Below the pieces are notes generated by a model. That model searched no databases and was not told the origin of the DNA. It worked only from the letters and a program-made list of their open reading frames with translations. Source: Solanum dulcamara (taxonomy: Eukaryota; Streptophyta; Magnoliopsida; Solanales; Solanaceae). Taken from it: a DNA stretch of 64,000 nt. The stretch lies in the NCBI RefSeq assembly GCF_947179165.1, contig NC_077240.1, positions 74,061,501 through 74,125,500 of the forward strand, read 5' to 3'. Below, in pieces: positions 47,816 to 59,716 of the stretch (the stretch's first letter is position 1; each line of letters opens with the position of its first letter). The translations under genes and the position numbers were made by a program.

Positions 47816-48532
47816 CAACCCACCGGTCCGTGCAGGTACCCACTCTATGACCTAAGTAGGAGAACTCTTAACCCCTTAAATGAAAATATTGCCGAATTTA
47901 TAACAGATTTGAAACATTTGAAGACACAAAATTCAAATCAGTCTATAGTAATCTAGTTTATACAAAATAATACTTACACCCCTAAGGATGCTAGTCTAAA
48001 ACAGATACAAGAGATTCGAAGAGTACAATAAATATAAATAAAATAACGACACAGCTCCCACCGTAAGGAGGAAAAAATAGAACCTGTTGGAAAATCGTCT
48101 TTGCCTTCACCTAAGAGACATCACTGATCATGCAATCAGACTAATCCAAGTGGCATACCAAGAGTAGTATCAGTACAAATAATACGTATTGGTAGGTGCC
48201 ATCGATCAATCTGATACTCACCGCATAGTATATGAACAGAAAAATAAAAAAAATCATAACAATTAAACTTTATAAGCCTGTCCACCCAAATCTATTAGTA
48301 AACTCCTTACTCTCACTCTTATAGTCTTCACCACTATACTGACCAGGGTTTTACTACCCATTCTGTTTACAAACTTTCGACCTGTGGGTTATAGGCCTAT
48401 CATACTACTGCTCACTTCACTCTAACAGTTACCACCAAAAAACCTAAGCCACTCAATGATTCCACCCTACTATGACTGATCTTGATCTAGTTGTCTCAAA
48501 CCATAGAGATCTAGCCATTCCATAACCATACT
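47816..48532 (-). repeat. LARD-2 truncated 3' LTR
   Basis: It is colinear with 50435-51150 (TCAAATCAGTCTATAGTAAT, GCTCCCACCGTAAGGAGG, CTGATACTCAC). Homology breaks off after CATAACCATA. Confidence 0.85.
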
Positions 48533-48986
48533 GAGGACAAACGAAGTGAAGGACAGACTGGGTCGAGAGTAACCGGGCAGCCATAGTAAAGGACGAGGAC
48601 AAGGATGATGATGTTTCCCCTCCCACTCAGTCACAACCACCGCTTGAACCTCACTTGGAGGAAGACCTAGATGAAGTACAGAGGCAACTAGGAGGCCATT
48701 TTGCTCAGACCCCTGCTCTAGTGCCACCAACCACTGCTATGGAGGGGAGATACTCTGTCGTCAGCTGCAGTTGGAAAGGAGAAAGAGCATAGAGAGAGAA
48801 CGCCTTATGATGAGGATGTGGAAGACGATCAAGGTCATCTTCCCTTGTATCGCTCCCAAGATGGATCTTCTCACCTAGGAGCTCGGGGACTTTCGCGAGT
48901 TTAATTTCTTGAAAGAGGCCTGGGCAGGAGAATACCCTTCTGAGAAGTTAGATTCGGATAATGACACTCCACCTCCTTCCCTTTAG
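48533..48986 (+). pseudogene. C-terminal remnant of the LARD antisense ORF (LARD-2)
   Basis: It lies on the plus strand of a minus-polarity element, so it is antisense as in LARD-1. The translation has an acidic, Pro-rich part (EEDLDEVQRQLGGHFAQTP), a frameshift near 48755, then a coil-like ERRKSIERERLMMRMWKTIK and FPCIAPKMDLL, a TAG, and EFNFLKEAWAGEYPSEKL ending at TAG 48984-48986. The C-terminus aligns with that of LARD-1 (RDRLISWI, KTINMIFSYVAPQMEL, EAWRGE). Confidence 0.65.
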
Positions 48987-50420
48987 ACTTTGCTATCAGT
49001 TGGTTTGACCCATTTGGCATGTCACAAATAATTTATTGCTTTTTATACTACTTTTCTTTATTTTTTGTAAGCACCCGAATCTAATATTCCTTAACATTGT
49101 CGTGTATATACATCACTATCAATTTATGAGCTATTTAGTCTTTGTTGAGCACTATATTGAACTTAGAGTTAGTCATTCATGCTTAGGAGTTCATTGCAAA
49201 GGTAGGAGAAAAATAAGGGACTTTTGGTTGAGGTCTCTGTCTCGCCACATCCCGCTCTGGCGGGATATTCCCTCTCTAGAAGGATTTGGCGAGACAGAAT
49301 CTCAGAGAATTTTTCCTGGTGTAATTTCATGTCCCATATTACCCTTAAAACCCTTAGAGTTGAAACTTAACCCATTTGACTCCTCCTAACGAGAATTTGG
49401 CGTGGGCTATCCAGGAGTCGAACCTAGCACTATGCGTTAGGAGATTTCTTCTCCTCATTACTTTAGCAAAATAAATTATGCACACCACCAAGATCCGTTC
49501 ATCACCCATATTTGACCACTACATCAGGATAAATAAAGCCAGTATAGAACAACCAGAACATTGAGTTCTTATTAACTCCATTTAACGGTTAAGACCATTA
49601 TGATAGATAGGCACAATTTGGCAACACATTGTTTTAGCCCAGTTAGAAAGTATGTTAATAAAATCTTTTATAACCGTCTTTATGCCTATTTTCGCAATGG
49701 TTCTTTTTTCTCACCTAGTTCCCAACCAAATTCCGGCTGCTCCAAAACCAGAGTTTCTCTACAGTCTCAATTTGTTTTTCCCTTACCAATTTTATCAATG
49801 GTAAGTTCATGCACAATTTATGGGCCGTATTCCATCACATGAGTATATCGTTTAACACATCAGAAATCTATTTTTTAATCACCTTGTGTTTTTCTATTAG
49901 ACTAATGCACATAATTCAGTTATGGCTCTATTCTGACAACTAGCTCATGGAATTACTAACAAATATATCTCACATAATTTCAACACGCAGACAAGGGTAC
50001 TTCACAGATTACATCAGAAATTACTATGCACATAATCATAATTTCAGCTACATAACTCAAGCAAGTTCAAAACTATCAACTAAGTTTGCTTCATGGATGA
50101 CCGTTAGTTGATCACTACGCATTCACACCGCCTCTAAGGAAAGATACCAATTGGAACCTTCTCGGTACCAATTTACTTTGCTTGCATCCCTTGAGCCGTT
50201 TAACGACATGTAGTTTCCGTTGAGATACTAATTGGAATCTAGAGATACCAATTAGACTCAACCTATATCACAAACGACAGATGCACGAATAAGAGAGAAG
50301 AGATGAAATGACTTCCTATAATGCTTTATAGCTTTCTGAGGATTAGATGTCGACGTCAACACACCCATCCACAGGAGTCTATTCCACACTTATACTTGTA
50401 CTGGAGACCGATCACCTGGA
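48987..50420. other. LARD-2 internal region without a recognised gene
   Basis: This is the spacer between ORF end and PBS. The PBS-proximal 300 bp (AATTGGAACCTTCTCGGTACC, GATACCAATTAGACT) match LARD-1 near 35570-35700. The short ORFs are not supported. Confidence 0.6.
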
Positions 50421-50432
50421 CGCTGATACCAA
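50421..50432 (-). promoter_or_regulatory. LARD-2 primer-binding site
   Basis: The minus strand reads TTGGTATCAGCG two bases after the 5' LTR, an iMet-like PBS with changes at its end. Confidence 0.78.
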
Positions 50433-50434
50433 CT

Positions 50435-53400
50435 TGTCACGACCCAACCTACCAGGCCATACGGACACCCACTCGATAATCTAAGTAGGATAACCCTTAA
50501 CTCCTTAAATAAAAACATTAATTTATAACAGATTTGAACCATTTGAAGCCAGAAAATTCAAATCAGTCTATAGTAATCTAGTTTATACAAAATAGCTCTT
50601 AAATTCCCAATGATGCTAGTCTAAAATAGGTATAAGAATTTTTAAGAGTACAATACAAATAAATAAAATAACGACACAACTCCCACCGTAAGGAGGAAAA
50701 ATAGAAGTTGTTGGAGAATCGTATTCGCCTTTACCTAAGAGACATCACTGATCCTGCAACCAAACTAAGTCAAGTGTCATTGTAATTGTAGTATCAGTAC
50801 AAGCAACACGTACTGGTAGACATCATCGATCAATCTGATACTCACTGCATAGTATATGAATAGAAAAATAAGAGAGATCATAATAATTAAACTTTATAAG
50901 CCTATCCATCCAAATCCGTTAGTAAACTCCTTACTCTCACTCTTATAGTCTTCACCACTCTACTGACCAGGGTCTTACTACCCACTCTGGTTATAAACTT
51001 GAGACCTATGGGTTATAGGCCTACCATACTACTGCTCACTTCACTCTAACAATTACCACCCAACAACCTTAGCCTCTCAATGGTTCCATCCAACTATCAC
51101 TGGTCTTGATCCAGTTGTCTCACAACATACGGACCTAGACATCATAACCATACCTCCTAACTAACTACATATACTAAGTAACCACTACTATCCCACTATC
51201 TTAAATTTACAAATCCAACAGGACTGTCACGTCCCGGGAGGATATCCTAGGCGTGGCCAACACTTAATGACTATTGCTAGTCCCTAAGTGAATTATTTGG
51301 CCTGTTCACTCAATAATTCAATCAACTCTCTATCACTGGAAGACTTAACTCATCAATATGATCAAATAAATACTTATAGAATAAGGCCAAAGGCCAACAA
51401 TCTGTCTAATCCAATCAACAAGACTAGTACGAATGAAACTAGCCAAAAGACAATCTCAAATCAACAAGTCAACAATCTATTCTATGAAGCCTCTATAACT
51501 ACTATCTAAATGGTATCAATGACAGGTTCATGGATACCTCAATTTAAATGAACAAAACTAAACTCAAAAGCTAGAAAGACTAATGTGGCATCCTCCTAAA
51601 GCAGGGAGGACTCACCAATCAACTGAATACGAATGATCCTTAACAATGCACCTATTGATGACCTTTAGTACTTGTCTCTGCATCATGTCGTTAGTACGTG
51701 AAATGTAAGAGTATGTAATATGGCAGCATGAAACATGCATAAGGTAGAATACTATCAACTCAGATAACTCAAATCAAAAATTAAGAAGCTCGATCAAGAG
51801 GTCATAAGTCTAAAGCAAGAGTATGGTTTAGACAGAGACCAATCATATCATATCCAATCAAATTAGAGTACTATCAAGACCTATATGAGAGTTTTTTTTA
51901 TCCGATAACAATCATTTTTGAGCCAGTAATCGTACAACAAGCTCGGTGTTATTTCCACTACCGTCCAATACCTTGCCAGGGTAAAGGATAAATCTACCAA
52001 TTTAGATCCAACAATCAATCAAATCCTATCTTCTCAAGACAATAAAATAGGAAAACATCCAACTTTAATGGTTTAATCCTCTCATATGTTTGGTGACATA
52101 GTTATTGAGTTTGAGTTATTACTTACTCTTACCCAATTCGGTGCTCGATATTCCTCCCATGACTCAATGCTCATAAGACAATCAATCCCAATCAACCATT
52201 GAACAAGCATCATATGGGCTTTTATCAGTTCATCGGTTATATCAAATCAGTCCTTTCGGACAATCAATCTTCTAGTCATTCCCAAATCATTTATTTATGA
52301 GTAGTTGGGCCAATCATTTATGACACATTTAGTTGAGACAATTTAATTTAGTTCAATAATAAAGATGAAAATACTATCAAGTTTCATCAAGACCATCATC
52401 ATGCTAACATCCCAATCCCAATCATACATTCACAAGTCCAAGGATCTACACTCAATCCTTAATCATATTCATCCAATGTTAGTCAAAATATCATGAGGAT
52501 TTATGAAGTAAATAGTCAAAAATCATTTGTTCAAAAACAAATTCATAAAAATCATCAATTATGCAATATTATGTAAAAATATGTTAAGTTTAAAGAAAAA
52601 TTTCAAGAAACACAATCATGGGGACTCAATTCATTCACAATTCAACCTATCACAATCGTGGGGACTCAATTCATTCACAAATCAACCTATCACAATCAAG
52701 GGGCACATGGAATAACAAAGTCCATGCTTTAGTTTAGCCTTACATACCTGGAATGAAGACAGGACAATCAATCTTGTAAAATATTGCTTGAATCTTTTGA
52801 ACCCTAGCCTCTTCTCCACTCCTTAGCCCTAGCTCTTAAGTTAAATTAGCGTAAAAGACTTAGAAATGCGTTTAAGAACCCTTTTAAGTTTGAAAATGAC
52901 CTATATCAGTCGTGGAGTAAGTATAGAAGGGGTGAAAAAAAGTCTGCAATGGCCCTCTTTAAAAATAACTTCGTGCAGAAAAATTGGCCTATGGAGGACC
53001 ACGTCCGCGACGTGGACTGGTTCCCTCATAGTGCAATTTTTTTCAGAAATTTTTTCAATCGAATTCTAACCCCATAGAAAATAACTAGGATAGAATTAAG
53101 TCCAATCCGCGGTAGGTCCGCGATGCGTACATGTCACCCACTTTTCTATTTTCGTTGCTTCACTCCAAAAATTTATCTTTTGATCCGATTGGCCTAAAAT
53201 TCAACCAAGACCATTTTTCCACATAATATTTCACCCTGATCAATATTCCGACCTCGAATTGACGAGCAATCTCTCATCTAGGGTTATTTTAATAATTTAC
53301 CTGGTGTAAAAGACTCCTTACCAACAAGCAACCCCCTACTCCTAAACTTGTGAATATAAAATATCCCATATATAACATATATCACATTGAGATCAATCCT

Positions 53401-54116
53401 GGTCTATCATCTTACTTGCGGTTCCTTATAACTAACATACCATAATTCAACGGATTCCTTTATAAGTTCTCTTTTCCTAGATCATTTACAGCTAACCTCA
53501 TTATTACACAGAATAGAGACATCATCAGGTCCTTTCATGGAACCCTCGACATTACAATCAACTTCTCTCAAAAACATTACATAACTTTCTTACCCAGGTC
53601 ACTTCAAGTTAGACCACTAATGTCACCCAAATTTCTGCCCATGATCTATGACCCATAGCTTAGGTCTACGATTTCTCATTAAATTCCATTCTATACTTCA
53701 CAATGGGTATAGATTTAACTACTTAGATAAGAGAAGACTAGCCTACCTAGGAACCAAGCAACTGTGAAGAGATAATGCTGTTGAAATTCTTGGTTCCAGA
53801 TGTCCTACAGGCAAGACAAGACTGAATTCCACCGGTTGAAAATCTTCTAGTGCTAAGATTCTTTCCCCTCTTCTTCCCAAGTTAGGAACAACCTTTGGAG
53901 GGTTTTTACAGTAACCCTCGCCTCTAACCTTCCCTTGGAAGAAGTGGGGGGGAATACGAAAATTGCGACTTAAATTCTATCCCATGTTCTCCCACTCTGG
54001 CGGCCACATTCCTGCTTTGGCGGCGCCGCTATGGCAGAACAATCCCGCCAAACCAGTTGAGTAAATTTTCTTGCGATTTCTTCTAATCTTAATTAATGAC
54101 GATTCGGGTCATTACA
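50435..54116 (-). repeat. LARD-2 5' LTR, interrupted
   Basis: It runs on the plus strand from TGTCACGACCCAACC to GGGTCATTACA. The minus-strand start TGTAATGACCCGAATCGTCA resembles the LARD-1 LTR start. Its middle is interrupted at 51225-53309. Confidence 0.82.
51225..53309 (-). repeat. Family-B-like LTR nested in the LARD-2 LTR
   Basis: It starts TGTCACGTCCCGGGAGG and follows the family-B layout (GCCAAAGGCCAA, CTCATCAATATG, GTGAAATGTAAGAGTATGTA, ATTCCTCCCATGACTCAATG). The end is uncertain: a decayed GGTGTAA at 53309 followed by AAGAC, compared with AGGAC before the start, would be a 5-bp TSD with one mismatch. Confidence 0.6.
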
Positions 54117-54520
54117 TATCTCCTCAATGCTTCTTTGACCTACCTTTACCTCTCCTCAGACCCACCATATATCCAATCCCTCATATCTTTTCACTGTACA
54201 TCTGGGTTGGACCTTTGATTAATTAACATCTCTTTTCTTATTGACCTCCTCTCCTTACAGTCAAGTGGCTTTCAACTCCTCTCCTCGCGGCTCAGGAGGC
54301 ATCTTACTTATATGAAAACATCTAGGCGAATGAAGAGTTTGTTCTTCTTCACAATTACATGTTTGAATCATCTCAATCTCACCTCCCACATCTTGTCCAC
54401 TACGAATGTCAATCTCATAGTATCTTAAAATACTTCATTTTTAATATAATCTTAGAAAATATACTCAAACATCTATTTCAACATCCTCATAAATGACCAA
54501 AAGAATAATGGCGAATGGTC
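54117..54520 (-). pseudogene. LINE reverse transcriptase C-terminal remnant
   Basis: Read from 54520 leftward it shows MRMLK, then KDYIKNEVF, DKMWEVRLR followed by FKHV, and a charged C-terminal tail. This is the pattern of the RTE-type ORF end (RNE.., DKMREARLRW.GHV). Stops and frameshifts are frequent. The coding continues into 47815-47749 and 32123 after the insertions are removed. Confidence 0.7.
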
Positions 54521-54627
54521 CATTAGCATGTTGCAATCTTCAAAATCCACAAGTTGAACCACAGATACTGATCCGAAAGTGTCTGAAACGATAAATAGAC
54601 AAACACACAAAAAAAAAGAGTCTAATT

Positions 54628-55234
54628 GCCGTTTGGCCACAAATATACTTAGGAAAAATTTGATATTTTTTTGGAAACTAGTGTTTGGCCATATAACTTG
54701 CCATTATATACTTGACAAATATATTTGTCAAACATCCCAAATTTCTAAGTTCTAGAAAAGACTAGAATTCGGGCAAAATTCTAATACATTTGGGAATTTT
54801 GAAAATTTAAAATTATCCCAAATTTTTATATCTTATTAAAACACCCGTCATCTATTAATCCTAATTAATATCTATCTACAACCAACTCCATTGAAAACAA
54901 CATCTTATTTTTAATGGGTTATAATTTATCATGAATCAGTGACACGTTAAAGTATGCGATTATTATATTGCTTTTCTCCATATTATTGTTTTTGTTGTTG
55001 TTCTTGATTGTCATCAATTATATTATAAAGTTATTTTTTGATGAAACATGTTTATTTTAAAATGATAATACAAACTTCTGAGTAATTTTAATATTTTTTA
55101 GAACTTATTGGTATAAATAATATTTTTTGAAAAAGCCAAATATTTTTCTCAAATTCTATGGTCAAACACATGATAAAACTTCATTCAAAAATAACTTGCT
55201 AAAAATATTTTAAAATTTGTAGTCAAACGTTACC
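54628..55234. mobile_element. Intact copy of the MITE-1 family
   Basis: The ends GCCGTTTGGCCACAAATAT and, as complement, GGTAACGTTTGACTACAAATT are imperfect inverted repeats. The interior matches MITE-1 in opposite orientation. Non-coding, about 607 bp. Confidence 0.65.
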
Positions 55235-55344
55235 TTAGCTATGATGGGAGAATTGGTGAAATATTTTTCAGTAAGCCGTACCAAGTGTACTTGTTTAAAC
55301 AGCAAAACAAAATCATTTTTTTTCTTTTGGAAAGATATCATGTT

Positions 55345-55530
55345 CTTACTTTGATTTTTGGTTAGACAATTTGGATTCTCCGAATCTGATTCGACTCTCC
55401 TTAGCTATGAAGTTTCCTTTGTTAGGGAACACTTTATCCCCAATGTGAGACTTTCTGAAGCGAATCTGGATTTAATCGGGCCCCAATATGGGTATCGAAC
55501 AACAAATGAGAAACAAACAAAACAAAAACT
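55345..55530 (+). mobile_element. SINE copy (SolS-like)
   Basis: A B-box-like GATTCGACTC lies near 55387, then GCGAATCTGGATTTAATCGG and CCCCAATATGGGTATCGAAC, ending in an A-rich tail (GAGAAACAAACAAAACAAAAA). It is the best preserved of three copies in the window. The 68-codon ORF here is not a gene. Confidence 0.6.
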
Positions 55531-55540
55531 TCAATATCTT

Positions 55541-55860
55541 GTGGGTCGTCTGGTAGCTGATTAGAGTTACGCAAGTGTTAATTTAATACATGGATTAGTT
55601 ATTAGAAATATGTAATAATTTATGTCAAGTTTAGTATTCATGTATTACTTATTCTATCTTATATCCTACATAAAATAATACATGTATAGATTTAGTTATA
55701 ACTTATATATCTATTAGTTATGCGGTTTATATATTATAAAATTAAACACCGTATTAATTTTATACATGAATAACTTATCTCATCACTAGCTACCATACTA
55801 CTTATGCAGAAATTAATACTTGCATAGCTCATCTACAAATCAACTACCAAACGGCTCTAT
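55541..55860. mobile_element. Small DNA element (MITE) with CGTTTGG-type ends
   Basis: The left end GGGTCGTCTGGTAGCTGATT and the right end, as complement GAGCCGTTTGGTAGTTGATT, are imperfect inverted repeats enclosing about 300 bp of AT-rich DNA. No certain TSD. Confidence 0.6.
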
Positions 55861-57566
55861 GTATTTAATGTAAAATTTGTTTGAAAGGTATGATGAACAA
55901 TACGATTAATTCAAATATTATAAAACCTTTGAGTTAAGTAATCAAAAAAGTGAAATATTGAATAATTGAAGAATTGAACAAAACAAGGGAAAAAAGATTC
56001 TTATTCGATCTCCAGGAATGATGATGAAATTTGCTTGATGAATAGTGTCTGAACAATTATGTGAATGCAGAGTATATTAGAGAGTAATTTAATATTCAGG
56101 ACAATTAGATGGGGTATAACGGGGTTAATAGAATTGATCAAAACCTGCAATCCATTTTTGATCAAGTTTGTAATTATGTTATTAGGATATAAATATGACT
56201 AAGGTTTTGTATACTAGGTGACTTTATCTTTCTAAAAGGGTCGTGTATTACTTTTAAAATTATTTTTTAGAGAAAGATTGCATGCCATAGAGATTTCAGT
56301 TCTGTGTATCCGATTAAGTGAATCATGTGTGCCAATGCCATCCAAACAAAAAAGGTGAGCGCTTAATGTAAAAGGTTACTCTACTAAGATAAGATAAAGA
56401 CAAAGAAGTGCATTTTGGTGTATTCTTCTTTCTTTTCTCGGTCTTTCGTTCCGTCATAGCTCTATTTATCCTATTGGGATTGGAGCAAGAGTGGAATGGA
56501 AGAAGCAGAAATATTGCAGTTGTGTGAAAATCGTTGGATGAAAGGTCCTTAAAAGTTTTAGCTCTTATATATTCGTAGTTGGAATTTATCGTTTCATTTT
56601 ATGAAAACCAGCATACTACTTATATATTTTTCGGAGTAAAGTTTATTAGTCATTCTTAATATTTAACATAAAAGTTAAATAAATTCAGAAAAAACATAAA
56701 TTTACAAATATAGATTTTGTAGTAGAAATCTTATTAAAAGTTATTCAATGTCACATTTTATGCGACAAAAAAATTTCCAAAAAATATTGAGATCTATTTT
56801 AATTTATAAATAATTCAACCACAAGTTCCAAAACAAAATATTTTTCTTAAATTTCTTGTCAGTACATAGTTATACATAAAATGGGAATGGTGAAATAAAA
56901 ATTATTACTCCTAAGAAATTGATCTTTTTGGGTGATATCCTAATAATAATAGTAACAAGTGGTCTTCTATTTAACAAAAATTACTCTTAGAAATATTATT
57001 ACATTTGCATCTTTTGAATGATTAACGTGTAACTGAGAATATTTTTAAGAAATTCCAACAACAAAAGTATACATGTGAGCTGGGGGTGGTACCCAAAAAC
57101 GTACAAGTCCAGCTGGTTGTGTCCTCAGCTTTGAGTTCACCCTCCATCTCATATTACTTATCTGTTTTTATTTTATATATCTCTTAAAAAATTATAAATA
57201 AATAAATAAATTATAATTTATTATTTAATTTTTTCTTAATATACTCCATCTATTTGTTTTATCCACAGGACCGTCTCAATTATAAGGCAGCTAAATCAAT
57301 CGCTTGGGGCTTCAATTTTTTTGGGCCCCCAATATTTCTTCTATAGTCAAAAAATCTCATTTATTAATAAATTTGGAAAAAATAAATTGGGAAGAAAATG
57401 TAATATAACTTTTTACCTTCTATTAATATGAGAATTATTGTAATAATTGAAAAATAGAATAGTGTTTAGTTGATTGTAACATCCTTTCTATCGTGGCTAT
57501 CTATTTCATTGTCTCGTTTATATTTTGACGATTATCATGTATTTTTATTATTCTTTTATGGGGAAA
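55861..57566. other. AT-rich intergenic sequence, one weak exon candidate
   Basis: ATG at 56496 opens 18 codons (MEEAEILQLCENRWMKGP) after a pyrimidine-rich stretch. This could be a first exon ending near a GT, but no continuation could be established. Otherwise no gene is seen. Confidence 0.3.
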
Positions 57567-57860
57567 TTCGTAAATAATCACTATAATAAACATAATTAGG
57601 CTCATTAGCTATAGTTTGCATATTTACGGGCTGTAGCTATAGTTTAAGCTGTCTCCTTTGTATAATTCGCGAGTTTGTATAATTCATGGATAATTGAGCT
57701 ATTTTTGTACAAACTCAAAATAACGAATTTATACAAATACAAACATATGAACTTTAAACAATTATACAAAATATATTATACAAATTTTGAATTATACAAA
57801 CTCAAATCGTAATTAACGCTAAATGTTAGTGGTGAATTATAAATTAGCTAAACTATAATT
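57567..57860. mobile_element. DNA-element remnant related to 29483-30813
   Basis: GGGGAAATTCG at the left, then TAGCTATAGTTT twice and TATACAAA-rich sequence. The right end (AAACTATAATTATG) is a rough complement of the left subterminal region. Confidence 0.45.
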
Positions 57861-58743
57861 ATGTTAATTAATTAACTAGTATATGTTTGTTTATTCGCGT
57901 AATTTTTCCTTCTTGTATATATTTACCTTTTTTATTCCTCTTCACTATTTTTATTCTCTCATTATTGAATATTCTAAAGTCTCCCAAACGCTCAAACTTT
58001 TTGTTTATTATACAAAATCTATTGTTTTGTGTTTATAAAAAGATCAAATTTATTTTTTGGTATCTTCATCAAAGTTCAAACAGTGCAACAAATTTCAATA
58101 TCATTATATAAACTTTTTAAATTTTTGAGTCGGATTTTATTATGTTTACATTCTTTCATCATAAGGTCCGCGTTCATCATACCTGCTCCAGACCTCACTT
58201 GTAAGATTACACTGAATATGTTATAGTTATTCAATTTCTATCTGTCAACTAAAAAAAGTAAGATTTCTCTATAAAGTTTGAATTTAGGTCTCCATTCTTA
58301 TTGTGATGATCCTGCTTATCCCAAGATTAACAAAGAAAGAATTTTCTTGACATTTTACAATATTTATACTTTTAAAAAGAATTAACTTTAAGAGCAAAAT
58401 GTATATTTTTGATTTATTTTATTTTAATTTTATAAATTAATAAGTAATTTTTGGATAATATTTTTAATAACGTGCACAAGTAACGGAGGGAGTAATCTAT
58501 ATGAAATTTCAGTTTTTGTGTCTGCTATTAATGGTCCAACAAAAGCATACGTGTTTTTTTTTTTTGGTACTCTCAAATTTTCCCATCCTTTAGCCCCCCT
58601 CAATAAATGTATTTTACACCTCTCAACTTTGTTGGGGAAAGCCTTAATTTACTATGGTACTCTGCTTTTAACAATACAGCTCATCTTATTGAAAAAATTG
58701 TCTTGGATAGGCAGGGGTGAGAAAAAACTGAATCAATAAATAA

Positions 58744-58879
58744 ATTGAATTGAAAAAAAGGTTATTGGATTATTGAATTTTTAATGATTTTATAAAAAAA
58801 TTATTAATTTATTGAATTGAAAAAAAAGGTTATTGGATTATTGAATTTTTAATGATTTTATAAAAAAAATTATTCATTT
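58744..58879 (+). repeat. 67-bp tandem duplication
   Basis: ATTGAATTGAAAAAAAGGTT.. through ..ATTATTAATTT is followed directly by a near-identical second unit. Confidence 0.9.
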
Positions 58880-58905
58880 ATTGGTTCCATATTAATTTTT
58901 TAATA

Positions 58906-59716
58906 GGGTGAAAATCATCCCCCCCCCCTCCCCCCCCCCCCCCCCCCGAAATCAAATTTTTCCCCTCCAACTTTCAACAATAATCATTTTGCCTTCTTAT
59001 CCTAATTATTTTTTAAAATGCCTATTTTATCTTTTGTATTATCAAACTTTGTCTTTTATTTTTACTTTTTTAAAATAATAATTTTTTTTCTAGGTAACAA
59101 ATTTTCTATTAAAAACAAAAATTGTTTCTTCTATTCAAAAAAACTAAAGTAAAAAGAATCCTAATTGAATATATAAATTATTGACATTTTATAATAAAAT
59201 AAATGAATAGAGTAAAAAGTGAATATTTTATTAATAATCAAAACTCTAATATATACTATTTATCTTTCTTAATCTAAGTATTTATAGATTTTTATTTAAG
59301 CACATTAAAATTATAAGTAGAATAATTTTTTTATCAGTTTGTTATTAAAATTTATACTATTATTTATGATTATTATTTTAATATTACATGCATTTAATAT
59401 GTATATGTATATAATTCATGTTTCAATTCTCTCTTATTGTTAAATGTCTGAATAGATAAACGATTTTTATTTGTCAATAATGAAATATTTTTTAAATTAA
59501 AAAATAAAAAATTACTTGCAATACAAATAGATATTCTTTTATTTTTTTTATAGGATATACCTTTATTTTTATTAATATTCTTGTATTATTTTTAAAATAT
59601 ATTTAAAAGCTATTATATTACCTATTGTTAAATAGGTGATGGAAGATAGAAAATCAAGGATAAAATAGACATCCATGGGATAAGGAGGGCGGGGGGGGGG
59701 GGTGTTATTTTGACCC
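58906..59716. mobile_element. MULE-like MITE with poly-C tracts in both ends
   Basis: The left end is GGGTGAAAATCATCCCCCCC and the right end as complement GGGTCAAAATAACACCCCCC. The flank TTTTTTAATA is identical on both sides (58896-58905, 59717-59726), a 9-10 bp TSD. The C-run at 58919-58947 is mirrored by the G-run at 59689-59702. The interior is AT-rich and non-coding. Confidence 0.8.

Larger units (their letters stand above)
47816..54116 (-). mobile_element. Second LARD-family element (LARD-2), partly deleted
   Basis: It has an exact TSD TATCT (47811-47815, 54117-54121) and minus polarity: LTR end TGTCACGACCC on the left, PBS at 50421-50432, 5' LTR at 50435-54116. The 3' LTR is truncated at about 48532 and fused to the ORF remnant, so a deletion removed the rest of that LTR, the PPT and the ORF N-terminus. 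Internal sequence next to the PBS (GGTCTCCAGTACAAG, GGAATAGAC) matches LARD-1. It carries family-B-like LTR 51225-53309 inside its 5' LTR. Confidence 0.85.
31792..54520 (-). mobile_element. RTE-type LINE, 5'-truncated and split by nested insertions
   Basis: Three fragments belong together on the minus strand: 54117-54520 (end of the RT ORF), 47749-47815 (next few codons) and 31792-32123 (last codons, 3' UTR and TTG tail). Removing LARD-2 (TSD TATCT) and the Tourist-like element (TSD TTA) rejoins them in order. The 5' end is missing; the sequence becomes unrecognisable near 54520-54620. Confidence 0.75.

Noticed and set aside
48470..48730. 86-codon minus-strand ORF in LARD-2
   Set aside because: It overlaps the truncated LTR junction and lies opposite the recognised plus-strand ORF remnant. 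It would be sense to the element, but it has no counterpart in LARD-1.
49395..49435. tRNA-like T arm on the minus strand (CTAGG-TTCGACT-CCTGG)
   Set aside because: The T stem pairs, but no matching acceptor, D arm or anticodon stem is found upstream in the right spacing.
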